DNA of 64,000 nucleotides from Cytobacillus praedii (GTDB taxonomy: Bacteria > Bacillota > Bacilli > Bacillales > Cytobacillaceae), in NCBI RefSeq assembly GCF_001439605.1, contig NZ_LMBX01000001.1, positions 62,001-126,000 on the forward strand, given 5' to 3'. The first letter of the stretch is position 1. Each line of letters starts with the position of its first letter. The notes beneath the pieces are model-generated. The model searched no databases. It had not been told where the DNA came from and saw nothing but the letters and a program-made list of their open reading frames with translations. Below are positions 17,746-26,892 of the stretch, in pieces. Both the position numbers and the translations under genes were made by a program.

Positions 17746-18495
17746 ATGATTAAATTACATAAAGTTAGTAAAAGTTTTTCACAGTTTCAGGCCATTCGAT
17801 CGATATCTTTAACAATCAATAAAGGTGAGATTTATGGAATGATTGGAGCAAGTGGAGCGGGGAAATCGACGTTGCTGCGGCTAATGAATTTGCTGGAGAC
17901 ACCTGATGAAGGCGAAGTAGAAGTGAATGGTCAAGATTTGACCAAATTGAACGGCAAACAGCTTCGGCAAGCCCGTCAATCCATAGGGATGATCTTCCAA
18001 CAGTTCAATCTAGTTGCGAATAAATCAGTTTACGACAATGTGGCTGTTCCCTTAGAGCTAGCAAAGGTGCCGAAACAAGAACGCCGTAACCGAGTAGTGG
18101 AGTGCCTTCAATTTGTTGGATTGGAGGCTTTATCGGATAAGTATCCTGCAGAGCTGAGCGGAGGACAAAAGCAGCGAGTTGCCATTGCACGGGCATTAGC
18201 GAACCGCCCGCAAGTTTTGCTGTGTGATGAACCTACCTCTTCTCTTGATCCTAATACAACGGCAGAAATATTAGGTGTATTAGAAAATATAAATAAAAGT
18301 CTTGGTGTTACAATTGTTATTGTCAGTCATGAGATGGACGTGATCAAAAGTATTTGTACTCGCGTAACTGTCATGGCGGATGGCGAAATCTATGACACGG
18401 TATCCATTGAACCAGAGGGAATAAAACAATTAAGTAATCAACCAAACTGGTTTACCGAACAATTAACAAAGGATGGTGAAAAAAACCATGCCTGA
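17746..18495 (+). CDS. metN: Methionine-type ABC transporter ATP-binding protein
   Basis: A 249-residue ABC ATPase with Walker A GASGAGKST, Q-loop FQQFNL, signature LSGGQKQRVAIARAL, Walker B LLCDEPTS and H-loop VSHEMD. It energises uptake of methionine or a related compound with MetI and MetQ. ATG 17746 follows GAAAGGGG and is preferred to the upstream GTG. Typical MetN proteins are about 340 residues and end in a NIL regulatory domain that senses methionine; this one stops right after the ATPase core and lacks it. Confidence 0.88.
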   Translation: MIKLHKVSKSFSQFQAIRSISLTINKGEIYGMIGASGAGKSTLLRLMNLLETPDEGEVEVNGQDLTKLNGKQLRQARQSIGMIFQQFNLVANKSVYDNVAVPLELAKVPKQERRNRVVECLQFVGLEALSDKYPAELSGGQKQRVAIARALANRPQVLLCDEPTSSLDPNTTAEILGVLENINKSLGVTIVIVSHEMDVIKSICTRVTVMADGEIYDTVSIEPEGIKQLSNQPNWFTEQLTKDGEKNHA

Positions 18496-19150
18496 GATTT
18501 TAGTTCAATATGAAGCCGAAATTTGGAAGGCGATCTTAGAAACGTTTGTAATGGTGGGTGTTTCTATTATTGCAGCCGTCTTAGTAGGGCTTCCAGTGGG
18601 GACATTGCTGTTTCTTTGCAGGAAGGGGAAACTGCTTGAGAACCGATTGGTATTTTCTATCTTAAATTTATTAGTAAATACAATCCGCTCTTTTCCTTTT
18701 TTATTGTTAGTTGTGTTTTTAATTCCTTTTACAAGATTATTAATAGGAACTGCCATTGGTACAGCAGCTGCTACTGTACCATTATCGATTATCGCGATAG
18801 CTCATTATTCACGTTTAGTCGAACAGTCTTTATTGGACGTACCAAAAGGAGTGATGGAAGCGGCCGTTTCTATGGGGGCTTCTGTTAAAGAAATTATGTT
18901 TAAATTTCTTTTCGTTGAAGCCCGTTCTGGCCTTGTTCTTGGGTTAACTACATCCATTATTAGCTTTATTTCTTATTCAACGATCATGGGCGTAGTGGGG
19001 GGCGGCGGAATAGGAGATTTTGCAATCAGATATGGTTACCAGCAATTTAAAACAGATTTAATGATCTATATGATTGTTATTATGGTAATATTAGTACAGC
19101 TTATTCAATTTACTGGTACAACTGTATCTAGAATGATTGATAAAAGATAA
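18488..19150 (+). CDS. metI: Methionine-type ABC transporter permease
   Basis: A 220-residue inner membrane permease with about five transmembrane segments. The EAA-type loop contacting the ATPase is MEAAVSMGASVKEIMFKFLF. The start ATG 18488 overlaps the metN stop by 8 nt, showing translational coupling. Length and context (ATPase before, NlpA lipoprotein after) fit MetI. Confidence 0.93.
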   Translation: MPEILVQYEAEIWKAILETFVMVGVSIIAAVLVGLPVGTLLFLCRKGKLLENRLVFSILNLLVNTIRSFPFLLLVVFLIPFTRLLIGTAIGTAAATVPLSIIAIAHYSRLVEQSLLDVPKGVMEAAVSMGASVKEIMFKFLFVEARSGLVLGLTTSIISFISYSTIMGVVGGGGIGDFAIRYGYQQFKTDLMIYMIVIMVILVQLIQFTGTTVSRMIDKR

Positions 19151-19169
19151 TAGTAAGGAGAAAGAGGAA

Positions 19170-20003
19170 ATGAAAAAATTAGTATTAATTGTAACCATGT
19201 TTCTGCTTATTTTAGCTGGGTGTGGTCAAAGTAATGATGAAACAAAAGAGAAAGACAGTAAAAAGGCAGCATCCGAAAAAGAAGAAGTGACATTAAAAGT
19301 AGCTTCATTAATTCCCCCAATGACGGAAATTCTTGAACTTGTTAAACCAAAACTAGCAGAAGAAGGAATTAACCTAGAGATGGTTGTTTTAGGCGATAAT
19401 GTACAGCCCAATACGGCACTGGCAGCAAAAGAAGTAGATGCCAACTTCTTCCAGCATGTTCCGTATATGGAGGAATTCAATAGAAATAATAATGCAGAGC
19501 TAGTTCCAATTGTCCCAATTTATTTTGCTAATTACGGTGTGTATTCAAAGGATTATAAGTCAATGGACGAGCTGCCTGAAGGTTCCGTTATTGCCATTGC
19601 AAATGATGTTTCCAATATCGATCGCTCCCTGTCTTTACTGGCTCAGCATGGAGTTATTACGTTAAAAGAAAAATCTGGCCCATATTATACACAAGCTGAT
19701 ATTACTGACAACCCTAAGAATTATAAATTCGAAGAGGTAGATTTGCTGATGCTGGCAAGAATGTATGATGACGCGGATGCTGTAGTTATGACACCTGCAT
19801 ATGCGGCACCGCTTGGATTGACACCAAAAAGTGATGCACTTCTAACAGAAGGAGTAGAAAATAATTTTGCCATTACTCTTGTAGCACGAAAAGACAATGC
19901 GGATTCAGAGCCAATTCAAAAGCTTGCTGAAGTAATGACAAGTCCAGAGGTACGTGAATTCTTAGAAAAAAATTATGATGAAACGGCTATTCCAGCGTTT
20001 TAA
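19170..20003 (+). CDS. metQ: MetQ/NlpA family substrate-binding lipoprotein
   Basis: A 277-residue lipoprotein with signal peptide and lipobox LILAGC (Cys18). The NlpA-family core includes VQPNTALAAKEVDANFFQH and YGVYSKDYKS. It binds methionine or a related compound for the MetNI complex outside the membrane. ATG 19170 follows AAGGAGAAAGAGG; an upstream in-frame start inside metI is rejected because it would bury the signal peptide. Confidence 0.94.
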   Translation: MKKLVLIVTMFLLILAGCGQSNDETKEKDSKKAASEKEEVTLKVASLIPPMTEILELVKPKLAEEGINLEMVVLGDNVQPNTALAAKEVDANFFQHVPYMEEFNRNNNAELVPIVPIYFANYGVYSKDYKSMDELPEGSVIAIANDVSNIDRSLSLLAQHGVITLKEKSGPYYTQADITDNPKNYKFEEVDLLMLARMYDDADAVVMTPAYAAPLGLTPKSDALLTEGVENNFAITLVARKDNADSEPIQKLAEVMTSPEVREFLEKNYDETAIPAF

Positions 20004-20013
20004 TTAGAATATG

Positions 20014-20057
20014 AAAGAGACCATTCGAGTTGCTGTACAACGAGAATGGTCTCTTTT
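20014..20057 (+). terminator. Terminator of the met operon
   Basis: The GAGACCATTC stem and its complement are followed by TTTTT. Confidence 0.9.
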
Positions 20058-20088
20058 TATAAGATATAGCCAAATCATTGCTCCGAAG

Positions 20089-20152
20089 ATCTTAAGAATT
20101 AAGAATATCTTAAGATTCTATTAAACTTTTCTTATGTTTTAGTTTGTATAGT
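20089..20152 (+). promoter_or_regulatory. Promoter region with repeated ATCTTAAGA motif
   Basis: ATCTTAAGA occurs at 20089-20097 and again at 20107-20115. A TATAGT -10-like element follows near 20147. The exact repetition suggests a regulator site; the TTAAG phasing is similar to the response-regulator boxes further right, but this link is weak. Confidence 0.3.
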
Positions 20153-20196
20153 AAAACGTAGAGAAGTTTTCTTGAGACTTGTTGAGGAGGCTAATG

Positions 20197-20769
20197 ATGT
20201 CAGAAAAAAATGTGTTTATTCTCTTAACAAATACGGATTCCGTTTTAACAAAGCTAATTAAGCTATATACCAAAAAGCCATATAATCATTCATCCATCGC
20301 TTTTGACTCCGATTTATCAGAGGTATATAGCTTTGGCAGAAAAACAGCGCGGAATCCATTTATCGGGGGATTTGTAAAAGAAGATGTGACTGCAGGTCTA
20401 TTTAAACAAGCTGATTGTGCCATTTATTCTTTTACCGTAACAGAAGTTCAGTTTCAAAGAATGAATCACTATCTACAAACATTTAAAACACAAAGGCACG
20501 TTTATCGATATAATTTCATAGGGTTATTCGGCGTTATTTTTAACAAGCCGATAACAAGAACAAAAGCTTTCTTCTGTTCACAATTTGTAGCATCTATACT
20601 AGAGGAATGTGATATCCTTCATTTTGAGAAGCCGCTATCACTAATAACCCCGGCTGACTTACAGGAAGTTTGTACATTTCAATTAGTATATGAAGGAAAG
20701 CTTATGGATTACCATAATCAACATAAAACTAAAAAGTTCCGTATTCAATTGCCATTTATTCCTGTTTAA
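20197..20769 (+). CDS. NlpC/P60-like permuted papain-fold protein (YycO/YiiX-like)
   Basis: A protein of about 190 residues with the circularly permuted papain/NlpC fold pattern: the catalytic His comes early (YNHSSIAF) and the Cys later (FFCSQFVASIL), with YRYNFIGL between. Relatives are thiol hydrolases or acyltransferases of unknown substrate. There is no signal peptide, so it is likely cytoplasmic. ATG 20197 is preferred for spacing from GAGGAGG. It stands alone after the met operon. Confidence 0.75.
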   Translation: MSEKNVFILLTNTDSVLTKLIKLYTKKPYNHSSIAFDSDLSEVYSFGRKTARNPFIGGFVKEDVTAGLFKQADCAIYSFTVTEVQFQRMNHYLQTFKTQRHVYRYNFIGLFGVIFNKPITRTKAFFCSQFVASILEECDILHFEKPLSLITPADLQEVCTFQLVYEGKLMDYHNQHKTKKFRIQLPFIPV

Positions 20770-20987
20770 TTCATATGCTTTTCCGGAGGAAATTTGAGCA
20801 GTTCAATCGCTATCCATATAAAATCTGCAGCCATTATACTTTTTCTTCTATTACTTTAGGAATTTATAACTATCAAATAAATACAGAATAAGCAGGCTTC
20901 TCTATAAACTGCAGGTTCATCTAACATGGCAGTCACTATTTCTTGTCCTCCTCATATTACTGCAAAAGGAATCATATCAAGATAAAT

Positions 20988-21022
20988 AAAGCTGACTGAG
21001 CTATACCGCCTTTGTCAGCTTT
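20988..21022 (-). terminator. Terminator of the acetyltransferase gene
   Basis: AAAGCTGAC/GTCAGCTTT stem just after the stop of the minus-strand gene. Confidence 0.75.
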
Positions 21023-21027
21023 GCATG

Positions 21028-21471
21028 TTAAAACGTAAAGCGAGAAACTTGTTCGTCGCTTATCATCAGCCCGTCTATTTCTTTAAAACCAACCTTCTCA
21101 TAAACTTGTTTTGCGTGTTCGTTAGTTGGCTCATAGGACAGTATAATTGTTTTGTGCCGATCCTCTTTTATCATTTTTATATCGTCTATTACTAGCTTGA
21201 TTGCTTCTTTTCCATATCCTTTCCCTTGATGCTTCTGATCAATCATCATGCGATAAATCCAATACTCATGATCATCTTCATCGATTCCATATAACGCGAA
21301 ACCAATCATTTCCTCCCCAAGATAAATTCCTTTTGCGTGAAAATCATTAAGAAAGTTCAATTGAGCAAGGGATACGGCATTGGATGCCACGAACTTCTCT
21401 TGATCTTCCCGGACACGCAGCGAAATTGCCTTAATCCAATTGTCTTTAGTAATAGTTTCTAAATGCAGCAT
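21028..21471 (-). CDS. GNAT family N-acetyltransferase, spermidine/spermine acetyltransferase-like (BltD/SpeG type)
   Basis: A 147-residue GNAT protein. The acetyl-CoA pyrophosphate loop is HQGKGYGKEAI. The N-terminal RVREDQEKFVASNAVSLAQ and the C-terminal YEPTNEHAKQVYEKVGF are characteristic of the polyamine acetyltransferase branch, which acetylates spermidine or spermine using acetyl-CoA. It is monocistronic with AAGGAGAGG before the ATG. Confidence 0.8.
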   Translation of the reverse strand: MLHLETITKDNWIKAISLRVREDQEKFVASNAVSLAQLNFLNDFHAKGIYLGEEMIGFALYGIDEDDHEYWIYRMMIDQKHQGKGYGKEAIKLVIDDIKMIKEDRHKTIILSYEPTNEHAKQVYEKVGFKEIDGLMISDEQVSRFTF

Positions 21472-21719
21472 AACTCACCTCTCCTTATTAAGATTATACA
21501 TAACTATCAAACAATTTTGATTATAAAGATGCATTTACCTTAATTTTTAATTGTTTTTAGTTTCTTTTTATCTTTACTTAGAATGACAATTTCGTAAATA
21601 TCCTTCTTAATCACTTTTAGTGCTTTGTCTGATTGAAGAAAATCCTTGGATTAATCCCCGAAAAATCGCTTTTTCACTTTTGTATTCATGTAGTTTCCTT
21701 TCTTCTTCCGTTCTTGATG
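21472..21719 (-). other. Intergenic region with a possible decayed small ORF
   Basis: On the minus strand a short frame begins NTKVKKRFFGD, has an in-frame TAA, then continues as SKDFLQSDKALKVIKKDIYEI... to a second stop near 21549. It could be a decayed small gene but I cannot name it and it may be chance. Confidence 0.2.
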
Positions 21720-21751
21720 TACAGGAGATATTAAAAAAACCTTATGTCTTT

Positions 21752-21784
21752 CTTAAAAAAATCTTTAAAATTCACAAATATACT
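21752..21784 (+). promoter_or_regulatory. Response-regulator-type direct repeats and -10 before the DUF4179 gene
   Basis: CTTAAAA (from 21752) and CTTTAAA (from 21763) are exactly 11 bp apart, one helical turn, as expected for an OmpR-family dimer. TATACT at 21779-21784 starts 16 bp after the second box. The same layout precedes the vanZ-like operon. Confidence 0.6.
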
Positions 21785-21927
21785 ATGGACATGGGAGTAA
21801 GCAAATAGGTGATCTTGCTTAAACCTAAGTAAACTTTGTGAGTAGAGAAGGGAGGAAATAAACAATATATTTCTGAAAGAGCGAACGTAAATACAATCGG
21901 TACAAAGAGAAAGGGAGGCATAAAGCG

Positions 21928-22770
21928 ATGGATAAAAACAAAACAGGAAAATGGTCATTCAATAATATGAAAAGAGGCATGGGAATTGCTGCAGCTGTAC
22001 TAGCAATAGGTGCTTCTACTACCGTTGTTGCGGCCCAGAATACAGATTACTTCAAGATGTTTTTTGATGGGAATGTGATGAATAGTGCCGCTGCAATAGA
22101 TCAAGTAACGATTGAACAAGGAATCAAAATGAAGGTAGAAGAAAGTATAATCGGAGGGAAAAGTGCGATTATCATTGCCTCTTTTGAGAGAGAAAACGGA
22201 GCTGTTTTTCCAGAAGAAGCAGTCATTGATACATTAGAATTAGACCTGAAAAATGGAGCAAGTTACATGGTTGAACAGCGAGTATCAGAAGATGGCAAGA
22301 AGCTTATTGCTATGTTTGATGTTGATGCTTCTAGCAGCTTAGATGGAGAAAAAGTAACAATAAAAGCAGATGCGATCATGAATGGAGAAACAGACGAGAA
22401 AGTTGCAGAAGGACCATTTAAACATACGTTTAAAGTAAAAGATCATTCCGATCGCTTGACAATTGATCTGACAACGAAGCTGAAAAATGAAAAAACAGCA
22501 TTAAAAACATTATATATTTCACTTTTAGGGGTTGGTATTGAAGGGGAACGTACAGACGGAAATACAAGCTACTTACCTGAGAATACCCCAAGTGTAAAGG
22601 TAATAACAAAGGATGATAAGATTGTTGATTTACAGGCAAGCTCTACAAGCACGACTGACATTGGATTCAAATGGCAATATAGTTTAGATCAAAATGGGAA
22701 CCGCGTCTTTTTAGATTCAGCGAATATTAAACAGATTATGATTAATGATCAAGTGGTTAATGTAGATTAA
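21928..22770 (+). CDS. DUF4179-like exported/membrane-anchored protein
   Basis: A 280-residue protein with one N-terminal hydrophobic segment (about 18-37) and an extracytoplasmic beta-rich body containing the sequence FFDGNVMNSAAAIDQVTIEQGIK split across the start of the domain. This resembles the extracellular part of DUF4179 proteins, some of which are anti-sigma factors, but there is no cytoplasmic sigma-binding domain of useful length and no sigma gene beside it. ATG follows GGGAGG. It shares promoter architecture with the adjacent VanZ-VanR-VanS-like operon, so it is probably a target of that system. Confidence 0.6.
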   Translation: MDKNKTGKWSFNNMKRGMGIAAAVLAIGASTTVVAAQNTDYFKMFFDGNVMNSAAAIDQVTIEQGIKMKVEESIIGGKSAIIIASFERENGAVFPEEAVIDTLELDLKNGASYMVEQRVSEDGKKLIAMFDVDASSSLDGEKVTIKADAIMNGETDEKVAEGPFKHTFKVKDHSDRLTIDLTTKLKNEKTALKTLYISLLGVGIEGERTDGNTSYLPENTPSVKVITKDDKIVDLQASSTSTTDIGFKWQYSLDQNGNRVFLDSANIKQIMINDQVVNVD

Positions 22771-22789
22771 TGCGCTATTAAGTTTCTTG

Positions 22790-22819
22790 AAACGTATATT
22801 CAATTAGAGTATACGTTTT
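22790..22819 (+). terminator. Terminator after the DUF4179 gene
   Basis: AAACGTATA/TATACGTTTT hairpin about 20 nt after the stop codon. Confidence 0.7.
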
Positions 22820-22851
22820 GTTATTTAACATTAAGAAATCATTTCTCTTTT

Positions 22852-22884
22852 CTTTAAAAAAACTTTAAATTTACCCAATATACT
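22852..22884 (+). promoter_or_regulatory. Response-regulator-type direct repeats and -10 before vanZ-vanR-vanS-like operon
   Basis: CTTTAAA at 22852 and again at 22863 (11-bp phase), with TATACT at 22879-22884, 16 bp from the second box. The spacing is identical to the site at 21752-21784. Confidence 0.65.
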
Positions 22885-22918
22885 AAAGCTATACAATTTA
22901 AGTGTAGGAGGAAAAAAG

Positions 22919-23485
22919 ATGGAAGAATCGATCATGTTTACAGTTGATTCAACGTATATTCTTGTTCCAGCATTGATCATTTTCTTACTATATATGATTT
23001 TTGCAGGGCTTATAAGACATAAGTTCAGTTTAGGGCAAACGGTCCTATTAATCTCTTATGCCTTTTACTTTTTGTGTATGATTCATCTTGTGTTTTTCCC
23101 TATTGAAGTGAACATTGGAAAATACGCAAATCTGACTCCTTGGTACAAATCGATTAATTTTATCCCAATAGTAACAATTGATATTCCAACTTTTCTTTTA
23201 AATATTATCATGATGCTTCCTTTTGGCATGTATTTGCCACTACTGAATAAGAAGTATCAATCAGTTAAAAAGGCAGCTTATTCAGGGTTATTCATCAGTT
23301 TAACTTTCGAGTTCATTCAGCTGTTAATTAGGGTCACTCTTGGGAATGGAAGAAGTACAGACATTAACGACTTAATTGCCAATACATTAGGTGCTGTGGT
23401 AGGGTTTTTACTAATCAAAAAACTATCAGATGTCACGATAGTTAATCGCATTCTTCATAAGCTAAGCTTAGAAAAAGGAATGTAA
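22919..23485 (+). CDS. VanZ family membrane protein
   Basis: A 188-residue integral membrane protein with about five transmembrane segments and VanZ signatures NLTPWYKSINFIP, LLNIIMMLPFGMYLP and GNGRSTDINDLIANTLGA. VanZ proteins give low-level teicoplanin or lipoglycopeptide resistance by an unclear envelope mechanism. It is the first gene of an operon with a response regulator (32 nt gap) and a histidine kinase. ATG follows TAGGAGG. No vanHAX ligase genes are present, so this is not a full glycopeptide-resistance cluster. Confidence 0.9.
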   Translation: MEESIMFTVDSTYILVPALIIFLLYMIFAGLIRHKFSLGQTVLLISYAFYFLCMIHLVFFPIEVNIGKYANLTPWYKSINFIPIVTIDIPTFLLNIIMMLPFGMYLPLLNKKYQSVKKAAYSGLFISLTFEFIQLLIRVTLGNGRSTDINDLIANTLGAVVGFLLIKKLSDVTIVNRILHKLSLEKGM

Positions 23486-23517
23486 GAATGAACATGTGTT
23501 TAAGGAGGCAATAAATT

Positions 23518-24222
23518 TTGAGCCATACCATCTTAATTGTCGATGATGATAAAGAAATTGCAAAATTAATTGAGGTATACCTAATGAATGAAGGGTATCA
23601 AATTCTTCAAGCACGAGATGGAATCGAAGCTTTAAAAGTCCTAGCGTTGAACCCGGTTGATTTAATTGTCCTAGATGTCATGATGCCTAATATGGATGGA
23701 TTGGAATTATGTAAACAGATCCGAATCGATAATCAGGTGCCGATCCTTATGCTAAGTGCAAAAGTGCAGGATATGGATAAAATTATAGGTTTAATGACAG
23801 GTGCTGATGATTATATGAGTAAGCCTTTCAATCCGCTGGAATTAACTGCTAGAGTAAAGGCGTTATTTCGAAGAGCAAATTATAAATCTTTCTCTAAAGA
23901 TTCGGGAATCATTCAAATTCATACACTGGAAATTGATAAACAAAGCCATCAGGTTACTGCAGGCGGAAAAGAAATCAAATTAACCTCCATTGAATTTGAT
24001 ATTTTATATTTATTAGCCAAAAATCAAGGAAGGGTATTCAGTTCAGAGGAAATCTTTGAAAGGGTCTGGAAGGAAGAAAGTATCGGTTCGAATAAAACTG
24101 TTATGGTTCATATTAAAAATATACGCGATAAAATAGAAGCAGCGATACCGGGAGAAATAGTCATTCAAACCGTCTGGGGAGTGGGGTATAAAATTGAAAA
24201 AGGTCATCTTGTTTATTCCTAA
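23518..24222 (+). CDS. OmpR-family response regulator (VanR-like)
   Basis: A 234-residue regulator. The receiver domain (1-120) has acidic pocket DDD, phospho-Asp in LIVLDVMMPNMDG, and KPFNPLEL. The C-terminal winged helix (about 135-230) contains LTSIEFDILYLLAKNQGRVFSSEEIF split over two helices. It starts at TTG after AAGGAGG. Sequence and context (VanZ before, VanS-like kinase after) point to the VanR group. It probably binds the 11-bp-phased CTTTAAA repeats before the DUF4179 gene and its own operon. Confidence 0.92.
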   Translation: MSHTILIVDDDKEIAKLIEVYLMNEGYQILQARDGIEALKVLALNPVDLIVLDVMMPNMDGLELCKQIRIDNQVPILMLSAKVQDMDKIIGLMTGADDYMSKPFNPLELTARVKALFRRANYKSFSKDSGIIQIHTLEIDKQSHQVTAGGKEIKLTSIEFDILYLLAKNQGRVFSSEEIFERVWKEESIGSNKTVMVHIKNIRDKIEAAIPGEIVIQTVWGVGYKIEKGHLVYS

Positions 24223-25309
24223 ATGGAAGTTTCCAATATATATTCTTCTCTCAGCACTTTTGACTGGTTTGACAGCTATTGCACTCATTCCAACAATCAG
24301 GTATTTAGATACAGAGTCCTCTCGGGTATCAGATTTCATTGAACTTGTGGGCTCTTTCGGGTCAGCAGCTTTAGTACTTATCTTTAGTGTGATTTTTACT
24401 TTATACGTATTGCTCTTTTATCTTTATGAAAGAAAAAGGTATCGAGAGTATCTTATTACTAAAATGGTTGAAGAAATCAAGCATATTGCAAAAGGGCATT
24501 TTGACCAAAAAGTAACGGTCGAGGATGAGCAGAGAGTAGGAGAAATAGGTAATAATATTAACAACATTATTCTTCAAGCGAAACAGGCGATAGCGGATCA
24601 AAAAAGATCTGCCCAAATAAAAAATGATTTGGTTACGAATGTGGCTCATGATCTGCGTTCGCCGCTTACTTCCATTGTCGGCTATTTGAACCTGATTAAT
24701 GGGGACCAATATAAAGATGAGGTTGAATTGCGCCATTATATCCAAATCGTTCACAACAAGGCAGAGAGTCTGCATCATCTAATCAATGATTTATTTGAAT
24801 ATACCTTTGTTCAAAACAGAGAAGCGCTTATGAATGAAGTGCCAATTAATATTGAAGAAATGTTAAATCAGATGATCGTTCAGTATCAATACCAGGCTCA
24901 AAATGCAGGTATGGAAATGAGGCTATTTCTATCGTCCCCAATGAATCCTGTAGTAATGGGTGATGGAAATAAACTGGCGAGAGTATTTGAAAACCTTATA
25001 CAAAATGCCATTCGTTATGGCAAAGATGGGAAATATATTGATATAAAATTAACTGAGACAGAAGAAATGGCTGAGATTGAAATAGCTAATTATGGTCAGG
25101 TCATACCTAGTGCTGACATTCCGCATATCTTCGAAAGGTTTTACAGAGTAGAAAAGTCTCGATCGGAATATACAGGCGGTTCGGGTTTAGGACTAGCCAT
25201 TGTGAAGAGTATTGTCGAATTACATAATGGGCAAATTGAAGTAAAAAGTTCTCGTAGGAAAACAGCCTTCGTTGTTAAATTATGGAAAAATAATACTAAT
25301 GAAATATAA
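24194..25309 (+). CDS. Sensor histidine kinase (VanS-like)
   Basis: A 371-residue kinase with two transmembrane helices (about 13-35 and 50-75) separated by a very short outside loop, so it is likely an intramembrane-type sensor. It then has a HAMP-like region, H-box VAHDLRSPLTSIVGYL, N-box NLIQNAIRYG and G-boxes SGLGLAIVKSI. The start is TTG, overlapping the response regulator by 29 nt (coupled). It resembles VanS kinases that pair with VanR. Confidence 0.92.
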   Translation: MKKVILFIPKWKFPIYILLSALLTGLTAIALIPTIRYLDTESSRVSDFIELVGSFGSAALVLIFSVIFTLYVLLFYLYERKRYREYLITKMVEEIKHIAKGHFDQKVTVEDEQRVGEIGNNINNIILQAKQAIADQKRSAQIKNDLVTNVAHDLRSPLTSIVGYLNLINGDQYKDEVELRHYIQIVHNKAESLHHLINDLFEYTFVQNREALMNEVPINIEEMLNQMIVQYQYQAQNAGMEMRLFLSSPMNPVVMGDGNKLARVFENLIQNAIRYGKDGKYIDIKLTETEEMAEIEIANYGQVIPSADIPHIFERFYRVEKSRSEYTGGSGLGLAIVKSIVELHNGQIEVKSSRRKTAFVVKLWKNNTNEI

Positions 25310-25395
25310 TAATTTCTAATAAAGCCCCCCTTTCTTTGACAGGTGGTCTTTCATTGTGATTTGTTTTAGCACCGTTGAACTTTCAATTAAAATGG

Positions 25396-25426
25396 ATGGG
25401 ACAAGGATTCAGCCTCCTTGTCCCAT
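25396..25426. terminator. GGGACA-type terminator hairpin
   Basis: ATGGGACAAGG/CCTTGTCCCAT, an 11-bp perfect stem, lies between the kinase and the convergent transporter gene. It is one of several similar GGGACA...TGTCCC hairpins in the window. Confidence 0.75.
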
Positions 25427-25507
25427 TGATCTATTTTCCTTCTTTTGTAAAAGCACCGCTATGAGTAGTTTTTTTGCAGATTGATAGACCGCTAAAATGC
25501 TTTACAG

Positions 25508-26851
25508 TTAAAGAACGCCGAGTGTATTCAGGAATACAACAATAATCGTAATAGGTGCCACACATGTCATAAGAAAGCGCCAAGCCGGATATAGCCTTGG
25601 TGCTGCCGTACTGTTTAATTCAAATTCATGCTTAACAAGCGATTTATCCGCACTATAGATAATAAAAAATGAAATTAGCAGGCTGCCAAATGGCAGCATG
25701 ATATTACTGACAAGGAAATCTGTCGCATCAAAAATGCTCTTTCCAAAAATCAGTAAGTCGCTTAGACTGCTGGAAGATAAAGCGGCCGGAATGGCTGCTA
25801 GGAAGATAATGAGACCAGAGATCCACGTTACCTTACTTCTTGATCTTTTTCCATTTGCTGTAAAGGAAGCTACAATGATTTCATACAAGCTAAAGGAAGA
25901 TGTTAATGTAGCAAATAAGAATAAGAGCAGGAACAGGCATAAGAATATTTCACCAAATGGCAGCTGAGAAAAAACGGATGGCAATACGATAAACAGTAAG
26001 CCAGGTCCCTCTGCGGGCTCATAGCCGAAAGCGAATACGACTGGGAAGATGGCAAGTCCAGCTAATAAAGAAACGAAAATATTCATGCCGACAACCGCGC
26101 TGGCAGATGATGTTAAACTTACATCCTTTTTTAAATAAGAGCTGTAGGTAACCATACAGGAGAATCCGACTGCTAATGAGAAGAATGACTGTCCCAATGC
26201 ATATAGAATGGCTTCACCGGTTATTTTTGAAAAGTCGGGCGAAAGGAAGAACTTCACTCCTTCCAGCGCACCTTCAAGAGTCAAGGCACGTACAACTAAA
26301 ATGATAAAAAAGATGAATAGTAGCGGCATCATATATTTATTTGCCTTTTCAATTCCGTTTGAGACACCAAGAGAAATGATGAGAACATTAATTAGGGAGA
26401 ATATAAGCAAGCCAAGAATCGTAATCCATGGGGTTCCAATGATTGAGCCAAATAAATCAAGATAGCTTGCCCCTTCAGCAATAATATTTCCGGGAATAGA
26501 CAAACCACTATAAACTAGAACCCAACCGCCAACAACACTGTAAAAAGATAGAAGCAAAAAGCAGCCGAGGACTCCGAGTCGGCCGACCCACACCCATAGG
26601 CTGTCTGGGGCCAATTTTTTATAGGCGCTGACTGCTTCTTTGCCAGATCCCCTGCCAATAATAAATTCCGAAATAAGCAGAGGCAGGCCGATCAGTATAG
26701 TAAATACGACGAATAGGAGGAAGAATGCGCCCCCGCCGCTCATTCCTGTGACATAAGGAAACTTCCATATGGCGCCAAGACCAATAGCTGCTCCGGCAGA
26801 CGCCAAGATAAATCCAATTTTGGATGTCCATTGATCCTTTTTTACATCCAT
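25508..26851 (-). CDS. Neurotransmitter:sodium symporter (NSS/SNF) family transporter
   Basis: A 447-residue sodium-dependent amino acid symporter of the LeuT type with about eleven transmembrane segments. The N-terminal WTSKIGFILASAGAAIGLGAIWKFP (broken over helix 1) holds the Na+/substrate-binding unwound segment, and PLLISEFIIGR follows. ATG 26851 follows GGGGGG; a longer frame upstream is not supported. It lies behind kynA, suggesting a tryptophan or related amino acid as substrate, but a hairpin at 26898-26925 separates them, so it may have its own transcript. Confidence 0.9.
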   Translation of the reverse strand: MDVKKDQWTSKIGFILASAGAAIGLGAIWKFPYVTGMSGGGAFFLLFVVFTILIGLPLLISEFIIGRGSGKEAVSAYKKLAPDSLWVWVGRLGVLGCFLLLSFYSVVGGWVLVYSGLSIPGNIIAEGASYLDLFGSIIGTPWITILGLLIFSLINVLIISLGVSNGIEKANKYMMPLLFIFFIILVVRALTLEGALEGVKFFLSPDFSKITGEAILYALGQSFFSLAVGFSCMVTYSSYLKKDVSLTSSASAVVGMNIFVSLLAGLAIFPVVFAFGYEPAEGPGLLFIVLPSVFSQLPFGEIFLCLFLLLFLFATLTSSFSLYEIIVASFTANGKRSRSKVTWISGLIIFLAAIPAALSSSSLSDLLIFGKSIFDATDFLVSNIMLPFGSLLISFFIIYSADKSLVKHEFELNSTAAPRLYPAWRFLMTCVAPITIIVVFLNTLGVL

Positions 26852-26892
26852 TTCATGCCCCCCTTTTCCTATTTTTCTAATACATCGTTTAA

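Noticed and set aside
21620-21808. 62-codon plus-strand ORF upstream of the DUF4179 gene
   Set aside because: Covers the predicted promoter boxes, lacks a ribosome binding site and has no family similarity.
22919-25309. Complete glycopeptide-resistance cluster
   Set aside because: Only VanZ-, VanR- and VanS-like genes are present; no ligase or dehydrogenase genes (vanH, vanA, vanX) in the window.
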